The notes: a model not told the origin generated them from the letters alone. Positions 52,095 through 62,644 are shown, counted from the stretch's first letter. The stretch is 64,000 bases of DNA from Diploptera punctata (GCA_030220185.1 JASPKZ010010213.1:60024-124023), one strand, 5' to 3'. Numbers and translations: made by a program.

Positions 52095-52397
52095 CACGCC
52101 GTAGCGTAATGGTTAAGGCACTCAGCTACAAGCCGGAGGGTAGGGTTCAAGTCCCGTTGGGGTCAGGATTTTTAAACTGACCCAAACCCTCTGGCGGCAC
52201 CATGGCCCTGGGGTCGACTCAGCCTCTAACTAAAATGAGTACCTGGCGCATGTCCTGGGGGTAAAGGCGGCCGTCACGCAGGGCTGACAACCCGGCTGAC
52301 ATAAAGTGCCGATTGTCTAGAAAAAGTGGGAGCCTTAACCTCCCACTACCCCAAGGGCCTCCTGAGGCCTGTTGTGGGATCACTTTACTTTACTTTT
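52095..52397 (+). repeat. SINE-D copy, well preserved
   Basis: The tRNA-like head CACGCCGTAGCGTAATGGTT (A box) and GGGTTCAAGTCCCGTTGG (B box) are followed by TTTAAACTGACCCAAACCCT, CTGGCGGCACCATGG, GGCGGCCGTCACGCAGGGCT and GTGGGAGCCTTAACCTCCCA, ending in ACTTTACTTTACTTT as a tail. Confidence 0.85.
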
Positions 52398-52660
52398 TAC
52401 GGTGTTCAATATCCTTCATTCAACATATCCTCCAATTTTTGTTACAATCCATCTGGTCCAACATAAGTACTTCCCTTGTAAGAATCTCCTCCGCATCTCT
52501 CTGTCGTTTCAGTATACATCGTCCAATCCGTTTTACCTCATGCTGCTCAAAACATCATCAATCCACATTATTTTTGGCCGTCCTCCTCATCTTCTTCTTC
52601 TTCGTCTATTTCATGAAATTAGGTCTTTTGACCTGTTTTCACATCAAGTGTAATTTAATG
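52398..52660 (-). repeat. LINE-like antisense fragment (shared with 28000 and 59480)
   Basis: CATGCTGCTCAAAACATCAT, CAATCCACATTATTTTTGGC, CGTCCTCCTCATC. In reverse it resembles the basic terminal part of a non-LTR polyprotein. It directly follows the SINE-D tail. Confidence 0.4.
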
Positions 52661-53132
52661 AAATAGGTTGATCAGTCCGGTTACTCACTTGACGATTCTC
52701 AGTAATGTAAATGTATCCTGGCCACGTTATGAGTGTTGCGCAGGATAAGTCTAGTGGGGGGATGCCACCTTACAGCCTCTGGAAATGCTCTTCCGACCTT
52801 AAGTCGTTGGAGGCCTCACTCCTGTTACCCCGAGTATGGGATCCTTTTAACCTCTGGAGAAAGTTGCCAGTTCCAACAAGTTAAAAATTTTCCTCCTCGC
52901 CTTCGTTGCCATTATGGTCTTCATCCGTAACCCTGGACAAGGGTAAAGCGTTAAACCCCGCGATACTGGGCCCTTAGAAGAGCTTAGTTACCGACTTGGA
53001 GTCTAGTTACCTAAGTGGGTTAAAGGAAGATGTCCCTGGTTCCCCTTAGATCGGGTTAATGGCTGTATATGATGCCACAAACAATTCTTCTTTTGATAAT
53101 AGAATTATTATTCATAATCTTACTATTATTAA
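52661..53132. other. Unassigned GC-richer repeat-like unit
   Basis: GCGCAGGATAAGTCTAGTGG, CGTTGGAGGCCTCACTCCTG, CTGGACAAGGGTAAAGCG and CGCGATACTGGGCCC form a GC-richer block of about 330 bases that ends near an (ATT)n array. The composition suggests a SINE, but only one copy is in the window and no A/B boxes were seen. Confidence 0.35.
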
Positions 53133-53134
53133 AC

Positions 53135-53180
<46 letters not shown>
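53133..53180. repeat. (ATT)n microsatellite
   Basis: ATT units interrupted by the element at 53183. Confidence 0.95.
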
Positions 53181-53181
<1 letters not shown>

Positions 53182-53182
53182 T

Positions 53183-53352
53183 TCCCGTCCTAGTACTACC
53201 TTGGTTTCCTAGATGTCAGTATGAGGCGGAACGCTGACCACGGACCACTCAAAATGGCATCTATACGAAAACAATTAGTATGGTTCAAATTCTTCCCTGT
53301 AGGGGAAGAGCGCCTAAATCTCTGTAAAGGGAAAACATATGCTTTCAATACA

Positions 53353-53353
<1 letters not shown>
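53183..53353 (+). repeat. Solo SINE-B tail module between (ATT)n tracts
   Basis: TCCCGTCCTAGTACTACC, TTGGTTTCCTAGATGTCAG and TGGTTCAAATTCTTCCC are the reverse of 5665-5815. (ATT)n lies on both sides, so the module inserted into, or seeded, the microsatellite. Confidence 0.6.
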
Positions 53354-53354
<1 letters not shown>

Positions 53355-53416
<62 letters not shown>

Positions 53417-53417
53417 G
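53355..53417. repeat. (ATT)n microsatellite
   Basis: The right-hand ATT array. Confidence 0.95.
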
Positions 53418-53784
53418 TATTGCCAACGATCAGCAAGGATTTCGAGAGGAGAGAAAATTATAAATAATGTTATAAGAGATAATATGAAAGTTCAATGACC
53501 GATATAATGAACTATCAATGCAACAAAATTAAGTTGGTTGATCGGATGATGGAAATCAGGCTACCGAAGAAGATTTATGAGAGGAATCGACGGGAAGAAG
53601 GGAGAGGAGAATACCAAATCTAATATTAACATAAGGAGATGTAAAAGAAAATTGAAGGAAAGGGCTTGGAGTAAGGATCGTGGAAAAAATGGAGAATATA
53701 TTGAAATTGTCTGTACGATCGTGCGAATGAAAAATATCAAATTAATTGTTAAACCTGAGAAAATTATTTATGATTATTATTCCC

Positions 53785-53788
<4 letters not shown>
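53418..53788. other. Unassigned sequence
   Basis: Purine-rich (GGAATCGACGGGAAGAAGGG) and lysine/arginine-rich in one frame, possibly an old LINE tail, but no motif is clear. Confidence 0.3.

Positions 53789-53830
<42 letters not shown>
53789..53830. repeat. (ATT)n microsatellite
   Basis: A run of ATT units followed by GTTGTTGTTGTTG. Confidence 0.95.
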
Positions 53831-54254
53831 GTTCTATTATTTTTGTTGTTGTTGTTGCAATGTGCAGGTGCATTACGTGGGAGCACTACTGTGGCATGAT
53901 TTGTAGGACATAACGTGGATCGATATGGAGTCAGTATGGAGCCTTCAATTAGTTTGAAATAGTAAATCATCAGCATCTGCATTAGTGATATAATTAATAA
54001 CAATTTACATAACATTAATTGCTTTTCTACGTAATGAATTACACATACTGTAAGTGAATACTCAGACATATACATCCCTGCCTTCAATATAGACCACTCA
54101 ATTAAAAAAGCCATTTCTGTAATCATACTAATTTATTTTAACGATGCAGGAGAATTATGTGTATTGTTTAACTGTTCATATTATATGTAGGAGCAATACA
54201 GAGTGATTCTTCTTACTTGTTCTTCGGTGTTGGGGTAGCTGGGGTTGACTGCCG
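53831..54254. other. Unassigned sequence
   Basis: Nothing recognised. Confidence 0.35.
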
Positions 54255-54345
54255 CCACTGAATGAATTATAAAGAGAATGATTGAAATAACATTAGATTA
54301 GTTTGGGGATGTATGTCCGCCCAGCCATCAAACTCCGGATTAGTA
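54255..54345 (+). repeat. Small RTE-like 3' fragment
   Basis: TTATAAAGAGAATGATTG, TTTGGGGATGTATGTCCGCC and CAGCCATCAAACTCC echo the last 100 bases of the RTE family. Weak but in the right order. Confidence 0.45.
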
Positions 54346-54397
54346 TATTGTATCACCATCTTTAGGTAGCCTATGTTGTTTATCACTTATATTAATA

Positions 54398-55346
54398 CTA
54401 CCCAATACCCGGCGTGCGCTGCTACGCCTAAATAAATGAAAATTAATGAGATTTTATGTTTAGTTGAAAAAAGTATAAGGAAAAATAATTATACATTTAT
54501 ATTATGTAGATACCCCGTGCTGATTACCCAGCGTTGCCCGGGAATCTACTTAACCCGATATAAATGAGCTGAAATACGAAAATTAATGTGTTTTATGTTT
54601 AGTTAAATAAGTGAAAGGAAAAATTTATATCGTAATTATTTGTAGATACACCATGCTGTTTGTCGGCGTTGTCTGGGAATCAACTCATCCCGATCTTCTT
54701 GGCATAAATGAGCTGAAAGGCAAACATTAATGTACTTCTTATGATTAGTTGAATAAGTAAAATGAAAACTAATTATAAATGTATATCTTTATTATTTTAA
54801 GAGTCCCCGTGCTGATTACCCGTTGTTGCCCGGGAATCTACTTATCTCGATCTTCTTGGTATAAATGAGCTAAAAGATAAAATTCGTTATTGTGAGTTAT
54901 CCGTAAAAGAATACCCGCCATGTGCTGCTATACTTGCACAGGAATCTACGTACTTGTCTCGATCTTCTTGGCATCAATGAAAGACGAAAATAGTTATTGT
55001 GAGTTATCCGTAAGAGATAAACGTATGCTGTCCCGAACTTTTTTGTTGAGCTTTTTGAGATTTTGAATTCTGTGTACATTAATGTTGTGTATTTGTTGTG
55101 GTTTAGGCTGCTTAAGCCATTTAAGTGTCCAAAGAGCTACTTTCTTCACGTTTTCCACTACAAAGGGCGAATTTTAAGAGTGTAAGAGTTGAGTATCACA
55201 ACTCCGTTATAGCGAATGTTCATCCCGGGAATCTCCTGAATATTTTGCAAAAAGCCCCATCACAATCGAATCAACGGAATGGCCGCGCATAAAGTACGAA
55301 TAAACAAAGAAACAAACAAACAATCATTCGCTTTTTATATATTAGA
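54398..55346 (-). mobile_element. Helitron-like element with internal ~155 bp repeats
   Basis: On the minus strand this starts TCTAATATATAAAAAGC after A and ends GGCGTAGCAGCGCACGCCGG then GTATTGGGTAG (CTAG mutated). Internally, TGCTGATTACCC..GTTGCCCGGGAATCTACTT recurs near 54513 and 54810, with further variants near 54650 and 54925. The 949 bp length is close to that of 28423-29367. Non-autonomous. Confidence 0.7.
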
Positions 55347-55399
55347 TTCAGTAAATATATATTCGTTGAGTGGAAAGAAAATTCTTATGAATATAGAAT

Positions 55400-55699
55400 A
55401 AATTAACTAACTCTAACTAACTAACTGACTAGCACTATCGAATCCGTCGGTTCATGGACGCGCGGACATAAGCTCTGCATACATCACTATCCTGAGCTAA
55501 TGTTTTATTCTCTGTATAATCTACTTCCCTCAAATTATAGTTAATGTTATTCTCCCACTTCATTCTTGGTCTACCAACTGGGCGTTTTCCTTATGATTTT
55601 CCAAGAAGAAGCTTCCATGCACGTCTTCCATTCCACACTCGTGCCACATGTCCTGTCCATCGCAATCTACGAGTCTTAACTGTTCTTATCATATCTGGC

Positions 55700-55745
<46 letters not shown>

Positions 55746-55764
55746 ATGTAGTTCACTGTTATGA
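55400..55764 (-). mobile_element. RTE-like 3' fragment containing an (AT)n expansion
   Basis: CTAACTAACTGACTAGCACT (3' tail), CTTGGTCTACCAACTGGGCG, and ACTGTTCTTATCATATCTGG follow the family in reverse. Where other copies read GGCTTCCTATAAAGACCATG, this one has about 38 bases of AT (55706-55743). The microsatellite therefore grew inside the LINE copy. Confidence 0.85.
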
Positions 55765-55899
55765 CGAATATTAATATTATTATTATTATTATTATAATTA
55801 TTTATTTACTAAATTAAACGATCAAACTGATGGAAGAAGAATCATAGCTATATTGAACTGTGTGCTTTGGAATAGAAATATAATGCACAGAACGAAGAG

Positions 55900-56315
55900 A
55901 GCTGTTTCAAGTTCTGTTACAAAGCATTTTATTATATGGGTCCGAAACCTGAACAGTAAGTAGAAAACAAGCCAACATGCTATTAGCAGTAGAAATGAAT
56001 TAATGGAGCCGATCGACAAGAATTTCAAGAAGGGATAAGGTCAGAAAGAGCACAATAAGGGAAATTCTGCAAGTTGAAAAAAAAAACATATTAGGAAAAT
56101 GGAAGAAAATCGTTTGAAATGATATGGACACGTCATAAGAATGAAAGAAGATCCTTAATTGGAATGATAATGGAAGAAGTGGAAGTGACAGGCCTAGAGA
56201 ACAATGGATGGATGGAGTGAAGAGAAGTATGGAAGCTAGAAATTTGAGGGAATAAGATGCTTTAGACAGGAACCTCTGGCGACGAATCCCATTGGGTTGA
56301 AGGAGAGACACTATT
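55900..56315 (+). pseudogene. LINE C-terminal tail (sixth type), decayed
   Basis: 'LLYGSET' (ATTATATGGGTCCGAAAC), 'SRKQANMLLAVEMN', 'RPREQWMDGVKRSMEARNLR' and 'DRNLWRRIPLG' with a stop, spread over several frames. The YGSExW, EMxxxxR and RPRxxWxDxV order marks a non-LTR terminus. Confidence 0.65.
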
Positions 56316-56332
56316 CTGGAATATTCCAAAAT

Positions 56333-56515
56333 AAAGAAATCAAAGTTTTATTGATTTTCATAAATATTTATTTTAATAATAGCTTTTACTTATGTAAATG
56401 AGAAAATGTATTAGTATTTGTGGCATACATCTGAAGAAGGTACAGTGTATCGAAACAGCTGCCATGAATATTGATTAAAATAAATATTTATATAAATCAA
56501 TAACACTTTGATAGT
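56333..56515. repeat. Possible Penelope-like end with inverted flanks
   Basis: TCAAAGTTTTATTGATTTTC at 56340 is inverted at about 56490-56512. Between them CATCTGAAGAAGGTACAGTG and TATCGAAACAGC give a CUGAAGA box, a possible 5-bp stem (GGTAC/GTATC with one wobble) and GAAAC. It resembles the hammerhead-like ends elsewhere in the window. Confidence 0.4.
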
Positions 56516-56579
56516 TTTATTTAATAAATAAAGAATGTGGATTTTTATCAAGTAAACGCCAGGTCAATTGAATATGTAT

Positions 56580-56865
56580 TTATTTATAAACAGGTTTACA
56601 ATGTAATAAAACATTTTTCTGTGCCCAAAGCTTTTTCAATTTTTATCTTCTCTCCATTGTTTTCTATCTTCCCATTCAATTTCTTCCATACCTATCTCCC
56701 TCATACCTCTTCTTAAATCATCTATCCATTTAAATCTAGGTCGACCTCTCTGTCCTTTCTTAGGTGGAATCCATTTTAAACTTGTCTGGGTAATCTTTTC
56801 TCTGGCATCCTACGTGTATGACCATACCATTCTAGCTGTCTCTCACAAAATCTGATATTGAATTT
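56580..56865 (-). pseudogene. LINE C-terminal tail, antisense
   Basis: The minus strand reads 'NIRFCERQLEWYGHTRRMPE', then 'RFKWMDDLRRGMREIGMEEI' and 'WEDRKQWREDKN' in a second frame, ending near TTGGGCACAG. The CxRxLxWxGHxxRMP and GRPxxKWxDDLRR blocks are non-LTR tail signatures. There is one frame break. Confidence 0.65.
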
Positions 56866-56946
56866 TGGACTTTCATTTATTGTCTGATTATTGTATTTCT
56901 GATTTTTTAAATTTAAAATGTCTACTTGAATGCCAATTGATTATTG

Positions 56947-56947
<1 letters not shown>

Positions 56948-57014
<67 letters not shown>

Positions 57015-57035
57015 TACTACTACTATTACTATTAT
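56948..57035. repeat. (ATT)n microsatellite
   Basis: About 70 bases of ATT grading into ACTACTACT and ATCATC. Confidence 0.95.
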
Positions 57036-57730
57036 TATCATCATCATTGTCATTATTCTTTCGATCTATATTTCTTTCTGGGATCTAGCTGTTCTAGTAA
57101 GATGATATTTACGAAATTTCTTTCATAAAGTTCCCATTTCAATTTTCGTATTATTTCTTCCATCTCCCATTTTAATGGTCAATTTTAAATAACGTAGAAA
57201 AGTCTTGTGTATAAAGAAGAAAGAGGAAGAAAATATTGGTTGGAAGGTCTAAGTCTGTAGAAGGCAGGTCATGACCTCGGCCTGACTCTTTCAGTCAGAT
57301 CCACGCGCAGAATAAATAACCCCATACAAATCCACCCTCTCTACTTTAATAAAGCAGTCATTCCTAATCGGACTGCACCTAGCGAACACAATAAGTCTTA
57401 CCAACAAAAAAAACACGACAAATCCAATAAAACAGCAAGATACCAACATGAACATAACATCAATTCCAACACTCTCTCACTCCTTCACTCTCTCTCCCTC
57501 TCTTTGTCATACTTCCTCTTTTCTTGTATATAATTAATTAATACATTTATGTGAGGAAGTCGGTATGCATGTTGTGTTAGAATAAAGGATTAAATTATTG
57601 AATTAATTGAATGATACGCTTTGTTTTAAATTAAATTTTAATGGTTCCACTTTATTAACCTTCATGGTAAACATGGTGGTACGCAAATTAAGATTAATTT
57701 GCTATTTCATAGTACCAAATAATTTAATAT
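57036..57730. other. Unassigned sequence
   Basis: About 700 bases without recognised features. Confidence 0.35.
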
Positions 57731-58400
57731 CTAACTTACTAACTAACTAGAACTATCGAACCCACTGGTTCATGGCCGCACGGTAATTATCCCATATCTA
57801 ATTTTCACATTATAGGTCTACCCGCAGGGTGATTTCCCTCTGATTTGTCTAAAGTTTTCACCCCCTCTCCTTCATTCGTGCCACATGTTTTGCTCATCAC
57901 AGTCTATGAGACTTAACTGTTCTTATTACATATGGTTTTCCATAAAGATCATGTAGTTTACTATTAAGTAGTCTTCTCCATTCATCTGACTCTTCGTCTT
58001 TCTTTGATCCAAAAACATTCCTAAGAACTTTATTCTCAAATACTCGTAATATTTTCTCGTACCTTAAAGTAAAAATCCATGTTTCGCATCCATATATTGC
58101 ACTTGTAGAATGATAATTACTTTTTTGAGAGAAATTGGGTGACAAAAGTCCCTGTAAAGCATAATAGCATATATTCACAGAATTTACTCTAAATTTAATA
58201 TCTTTCTGCATCTCATTCCTGTTTGTAATTATTGTTCCTAGGTATTTGAATTCAACCACTTCAACAGTTTCTTTCATTTGTCATTAACTGTCCATTTCTA
58301 TTATATAATGTATTTCAACTTCTGAAAATATATTCAATTTTATTGATATTTATTTCTAGCCGCAATTCCTTATTGTAATTCAATAGACTGCACTTGTTGG
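57731..58400 (-). mobile_element. RTE-like LINE, 3' fragment, old
   Basis: The minus strand encodes 'VVEFKYLGTIITNRNEMQKD', 'NICYYALQGL', 'YGCETWIFTLRYEKIL' and 'FENKVLRNVFGSKKDEESDE', ending at the left in CTAACTTACTAACTAACT, the 4-bp tail. About 100 bases of the tail are scrambled (57790-57880). Confidence 0.85.
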
Positions 58401-58685
58401 CCCTTCGTATCCATAGTCCAATGTTTTCCCCTTATACTAAAAGTTAAAGAATAAAGTTCTCAACCTGTAAAACAGCTGAAGATCTAACACATGTTCTTCC
58501 GAAAGGCTTTTAAAGTATTTTTTTGCACGATAGTGTCGTACTTACAGGAATAGCGACCATGATTGAAAGTTCAACTTCTTATATTTCGGGGTTGCTAACC
58601 TATAAATAACTAAATAGTCATACTGTAATATTACAAATTACCTACCCACGGCGGGAAGTAAAACCACTGCCCATTATGTATACTA
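58401..58685. other. Unassigned sequence
   Basis: Nothing recognised. Confidence 0.35.
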
Positions 58686-58970
58686 TGTAAAGTAAAGTAG
58701 TCCCACTACAGGCCTCGGGAGGCCCTTGGGGTGGTAGGAGGTTACGGCTCCCACTTTTTCTGGACAATCGGCATTTGATGTCAGCCAGATTGTCAGCCCT
58801 GCGTGACGGCCGTCTTTACCCCAGAACAAGCGTCTGATACTCATTTCCGTTAGAGGCCATAGTTACGCCAGAAGGTTTGGGTCAGTTTAAAAACCCTAAC
58901 CCCACCGGGATTTGAACCCTCGACCTTCCGGCTTGTAGCGCATTGCCTTAACCACTACGCTACGGCGTGC
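58686..58970 (-). repeat. SINE-D copy, antisense
   Basis: The mirror of 52095-52397: the AAAGTAAAGTAG tail, GGCCTCGGGAGGCCCTTGGG, GTCAGCCCTGCGTGACGGCC and, at the head, GATTTGAACCCTCGACC (B box reversed) and AACCACTACGCTACGGCGTG. Confidence 0.85.
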
Positions 58971-59460
58971 CCCCCATGTACAATTTTATATACAATAATG
59001 TACCCAAAAGGTAATGTTAATATACATTATTCGAAACAAATCACTGCATTTTTTATGAACTGAATTTCATATTAAATAATATAAAACAATTAATTCGCAC
59101 TTGCAACCATTTTATACTTGATTGGTGTCACGGCCAGCTATAGTCATAACTAAATTATTTCGTCACATACAGAATATGTATACATTTGCCAGACTGCTAA
59201 CGTCAGTCAGTCGTTTATAATGAATGAAAATATTTCCAGCAAAGATGTTATTATTTTACTCTTATTTATTGTTTTTAAAACACCCATCGTGCAAAACATA
59301 ATGTACAACACAAGTTCGTGAAGTGTTTTACAGAAGCTCGGAAATTAAAAACCTCTAATATACTATTAGTATAATATACAATTATAACATTTTACCTAGT
59401 GGAAGACGACCGATACCTCAGGCACGAACATGTTACATACTGACGTCAATGGTGTTTGGA
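58971..59460. other. Unassigned sequence
   Basis: Nothing recognised. Confidence 0.35.
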
Positions 59461-59605
59461 AATTAATTTTTGAAGTATTGATTCCCTCATGCTGCTTAAA
59501 ATATCATCAATCCATTTTATTTTTGGGCGTCCTCTTCGTCTTCTTCTACCTGGTGGCAGTCTTTCTAGTATTTTTCTTGGGAATCTGTCTTTCGTTCATT
59601 AAATC
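59461..59605 (-). repeat. LINE-like antisense fragment (shared with 28000 and 52400)
   Basis: CCCTCATGCTGCTTAAAATA, TTATTTTTGGGCGTCCTCTT and CTTCTACCTGG match the 52540 region. It is the clearest of the three. Confidence 0.4.
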
Positions 59606-59895
59606 AAATGTCAACAGTTTCGTTGCGAGAAAACAAAAATGGCGCCAACGTTCAATTGAGGATTTCATCAACTGTTCTTCGACCTGTCGCCCAGAGATAG
59701 ACCCATGATACCATAGTCATATCTACTAACATAATATAACCTTGTATCATTCATTCTGCCGGCCTTATGAGTTTGGTAATAGCCCAACTAGATGCAATAG
59801 AGTCCGGCGAATCATACATATCCAAGAACCTTAATCTCTATATGAAAACATATGTATAATAGCAATTACTAAAGCCAGAAGAGTCGATTGGTTGG

Positions 59896-59897
<2 letters not shown>
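59606..59897. other. Unassigned sequence
   Basis: Nothing recognised. Confidence 0.35.

Positions 59898-59955
<58 letters not shown>
59898..59955. repeat. (AT)n(AC)n microsatellite
   Basis: AT run then AC run, abutting the mariner-like element. Confidence 0.95.
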
Positions 59956-59957
<2 letters not shown>

Positions 59958-60633
59958 GAGTGCGGCAGAAACAATGACTCATTTTAAATTGCCCGCCATT
60001 ATTGGACACGGCTTCCTAGAGAGTTGATATTGGTACCAATGCGTAGTGCAGTTCAAGGCATTGCCAGTGAGTATGGAGCGTTGGTCAAACGAACACCTTG
60101 CGTTTGCAATAGAAACGATTTTCAAATCTGGTGACAGTGATTGATCAAGTTCCGTCTCGGAAGTCGATTACCAGATGGGTCAGCAGTTCAGAGGAACATC
60201 ATCTGCAACAAACAATAAGCCACCTGATAGGCCACGTACGGTTCGCAGCCCGGAAAACATTGCTGCTTTGGCAATGTCAACTGGCCACACCGTTAGCCCG
60301 ATTTATCGGCTTGTGATTTTTATCTGTGGGGATTCTTAAAATAAAAGTGTATGCTAACAAGCCAACAACTCTTGAAGACTTGAAAAACAACATTCACGCC
60401 GAAATCGACGTCATAACAAGTGACACTCAGCGTAAGGTTATGGTGAATGTGCGTGTTCGTGCAGAAGATTGCATTACCAACAATGGTGGAAATTTAAAAG
60501 ACATAACGTTCAAAACGTGACATGTGTAATTAATGGTAGGATGTGATCTTTCAAACAATAATAATGTGCAGTTGTATTTCTTCATACCAAAAATAACTTG
60601 TTTAAAATGGGTCATTGTTTCTGCCGCACCTTG
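59956..60633 (+). mobile_element. Internally deleted mariner-like element
   Basis: This 678 bp element's ends GTGCGGCAGAAACAATGAC(T/C)CATTTTAAA, about 29 bases, are inverted at the left (59960) and right (60628). TA follows on the right; the left target base pair is CA within the AC microsatellite, plausibly TA mutated. Part of the N-terminus and part of the C-terminus of a transposase lie between. It is comparable in size to a MITE but retains coding segments. Confidence 0.8.
60073..60519 (+). pseudogene. mariner-like transposase, N- and C-termini joined
   Basis: The N-terminal part 'MERWSNEHLAFAIETIFKSG' with 'PSRKSITRWV' is the helix-turn-helix region of arthropod mariner-like proteins. 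Near 60285 it is joined, by way of a frame change, to the C-terminal part 'SPDLSACDFYLWGFLKIKVY' (third catalytic Asp), 'ANKPTTLEDLKNNIHAEID' and 'NNGGNLKDITFKT' with a stop. The first two catalytic Asp motifs are deleted, so it cannot be active. Confidence 0.75.
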
Positions 60634-60642
60634 TATATATAT

Positions 60643-60969
60643 GTCCACCGCTGTGATCTCGAGGTAGCGTGCTGCCTTGTCACGTATCGGGCCCGGGTTC
60701 GATTCCCGGTCGGGACAGGCTCCTGGGTGAGTTTTTCGGTTTTTTTTTCTCACCTGTAAGACAAATGTCAGGATGCTTAGGGCCCAACGGTCCCCGGAAA
60801 TCATCCGGCCATCATCATCATCCTTATCATCATCATCATCATCTTTCAACCTTCATCGGTATGAAAAGCAACGGGAAGCTACCACACTTATAATTCCATA
60901 GTAAAGCTGCAAATCATAGCATGAAAATGCTATGATTGCAGTGAAAGACCTGCCCTCGGGCAGAATTAC

Positions 60970-60973
<4 letters not shown>
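60643..60973 (+). repeat. SINE-A copy 9
   Basis: GTCCACCGCTGTGATCTCG, GGTTCGATTCCCGGTCGGG and the type-1 tail ending GGGCAGAATTACTATG. It lies between TATATATA on the left and a longer (TA)n on the right. Confidence 0.9.

Positions 60974-61006
<33 letters not shown>
60974..61006. repeat. (TA)n microsatellite
   Basis: A TA run directly after SINE-A copy 9. Confidence 0.95.
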
Positions 61007-61007
<1 letters not shown>

Positions 61008-61165
61008 TTCAGGCATTTATTTCTCTTTTCATGTCATACCAACGTTTAATTATTACATTCAAAATAAAGAAGCGTCACTGCTATTAAGTAAAAATTCTCT
61101 TTAATTTGCTTACTTGTTATAGTAGCCATGAAAGGGGCTGTGAGACTGAGTTCCCGCTACCCCTC
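61007..61165 (-). repeat. SINE-J body fragment
   Basis: TTCAGGCATTTATTTCTCTT and ACTTGTTATAGTAGCCATG mirror parts of 26520-26610. The tRNA-like head is absent here. Confidence 0.4.
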
Positions 61166-61227
61166 ATGCTAGAGAATATATATATATATATTATATATAT
61201 ATATATATATATAATAAATGTTTGTGC

Positions 61228-61325
61228 TAGGACGCCTTGATAGCGTAACTGGTAGCGCATTAGCGTATCAAATTAGAGGTCCTCAGTTCAAATCTCGGTT
61301 CAGACGTTTATTTTTATTTTCATGT
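61228..61325 (+). repeat. SINE-J head (tRNA-like)
   Basis: GATAGCGTAACTGGTAGCGC resembles an A box and CAGTTCAAATCTCGG a B box, followed by GACGTTTATTTTTATTTTC. There is no intact acceptor stem. Confidence 0.5.
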
Positions 61326-61342
61326 TATATATATATATATGA

Positions 61343-61679
61343 GTCCACCGCTGTGGTCTCGAGGTAGCGTGCTACCTTGTCACGCAGCGGGCCCGAGTTC
61401 GATCCCCGGTCGGGGCAGTTTTTCTGGGTGAGGTTTTTATCGGGGTTTTTCCTCACCTGTAAGACAAATGTCAGGAAAACTTTAAGGCCCAAAAGGTCCC
61501 CGAAATCATATGGCCATCATCATCATCCTTACCATTATCATCATCACCATCATCCTTCACCGGTGTGGAAAGCAACGGGAAGCTACCACACCTATAATTC
61601 TCTAGTAAAGCTGCAAAGCATAGCATGAAATTGCTATGATTGCAGTGAAAGACCTGCCCACGGGCAGAATTACTATGGA

Positions 61680-61682
<3 letters not shown>
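61343..61682 (+). repeat. SINE-A copy 10
   Basis: Full length, type-1 tail, nearly identical to copy 7. Flanked by (AT)n on both sides (61327-61340 and 61683-61721). Confidence 0.92.

Positions 61683-61721
<39 letters not shown>
61683..61721. repeat. (AT)n microsatellite
   Basis: An AT run after SINE-A copy 10. Confidence 0.95.
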
Positions 61722-61723
<2 letters not shown>

Positions 61724-61935
61724 GGACAGTAACAGACCCCCTAAGTTAGTATTGGACGCAAAAGCTGACTCTAAAAGAAGACGTGAACGACCCAAAATTA
61801 TATGGAAATATAATACCGAGGATAATTATTTGTGAACTGGACACAGTAATTGGCGGCTGAAAGTAAAGAACAGAACAGAATGGTAAGCTTTTGTTCGGGA
61901 GGTCAAGGCTGAATTCTAAGAGCTGTAATTCCGTT

Positions 61936-62644
61936 GACTATTTAACTCATGCCCCAAATGGGAGTCAATGACCAATCACGTTTCAATGATTTCTGTTTTA
62001 CAACCAATCAGAGTCGTGTTTCACGAAATATTTATCAGCGTTATATTTACCATATTAAAGAAAGCTCCTCCTTTTTAATATTCTGAACAGGTCTGACCAT
62101 TATTTTCCAGGGATTGAGCACGGAAGAAGTACGGCTACCAGATTGTATACATAGTGCATAGATGTCAACACATAGCGCTTGCAGGAGTTAATATAAAAAA
62201 CATTTGTAGCAATTTATTAAACCACCCAAAAAAGAAACCACTGGTTGCACTCTCTTGAATGTATTTTTTCCCAGGTAATAATGCAGAAAAATATAATTGT
62301 CATATTTACAACATACGACATCAGAAATGAATTAATATACAGTTTGATGTTTCATTTTTTCTCCACTAGAGCATTCTTACAATATTGCGTTCCTTTGGCA
62401 ATAAATAGTATGATCTGGTTGCAGTGATAAAGAAAAGAAGCAGATGAAGCGTACCTATCGCTTCTCATTTGTTTTCAAACATTGCCGTTTACATTAAATA
62501 TATAAATATTTTAAAATAACTATAGTTAAATAATGATTTGTGAGTAAACAGCTTAATTTTATTCGTTAAATAGTCCTAACAAATGCCACGAGTGATTTGC
62601 AAATTCTCTAGATAAATTGGAAATCACTCGTGGCATTACTTATG
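61936..62644 (+). mobile_element. Foldback-ended element, copy f
   Basis: A 709 bp copy: GACTATTTAACTCATGCCCC at the start, GTTAAATAGTCCTAACAAAT near the end, and a short perfect hairpin (AATGCCACGAGTGATTT.. with GGAAATCACTCGTGGCATT) whose central part is deleted. It ends TTACTTATGA. The right flank is GATGATGATG, as for the copy inside SINE-A. Confidence 0.85.

Noticed and set aside
53196..53463. Poly-Ile frames on both strands
   Set aside because: Translation of (ATT)n arrays.
56865..57128. Poly-Tyr frame
   Set aside because: Translation of (TTA)n.
61228..61325. Possible tRNA gene
   Set aside because: A- and B-box-like motifs are present, but no complete cloverleaf or acceptor stem could be built; the sequence belongs to a dispersed repeat.
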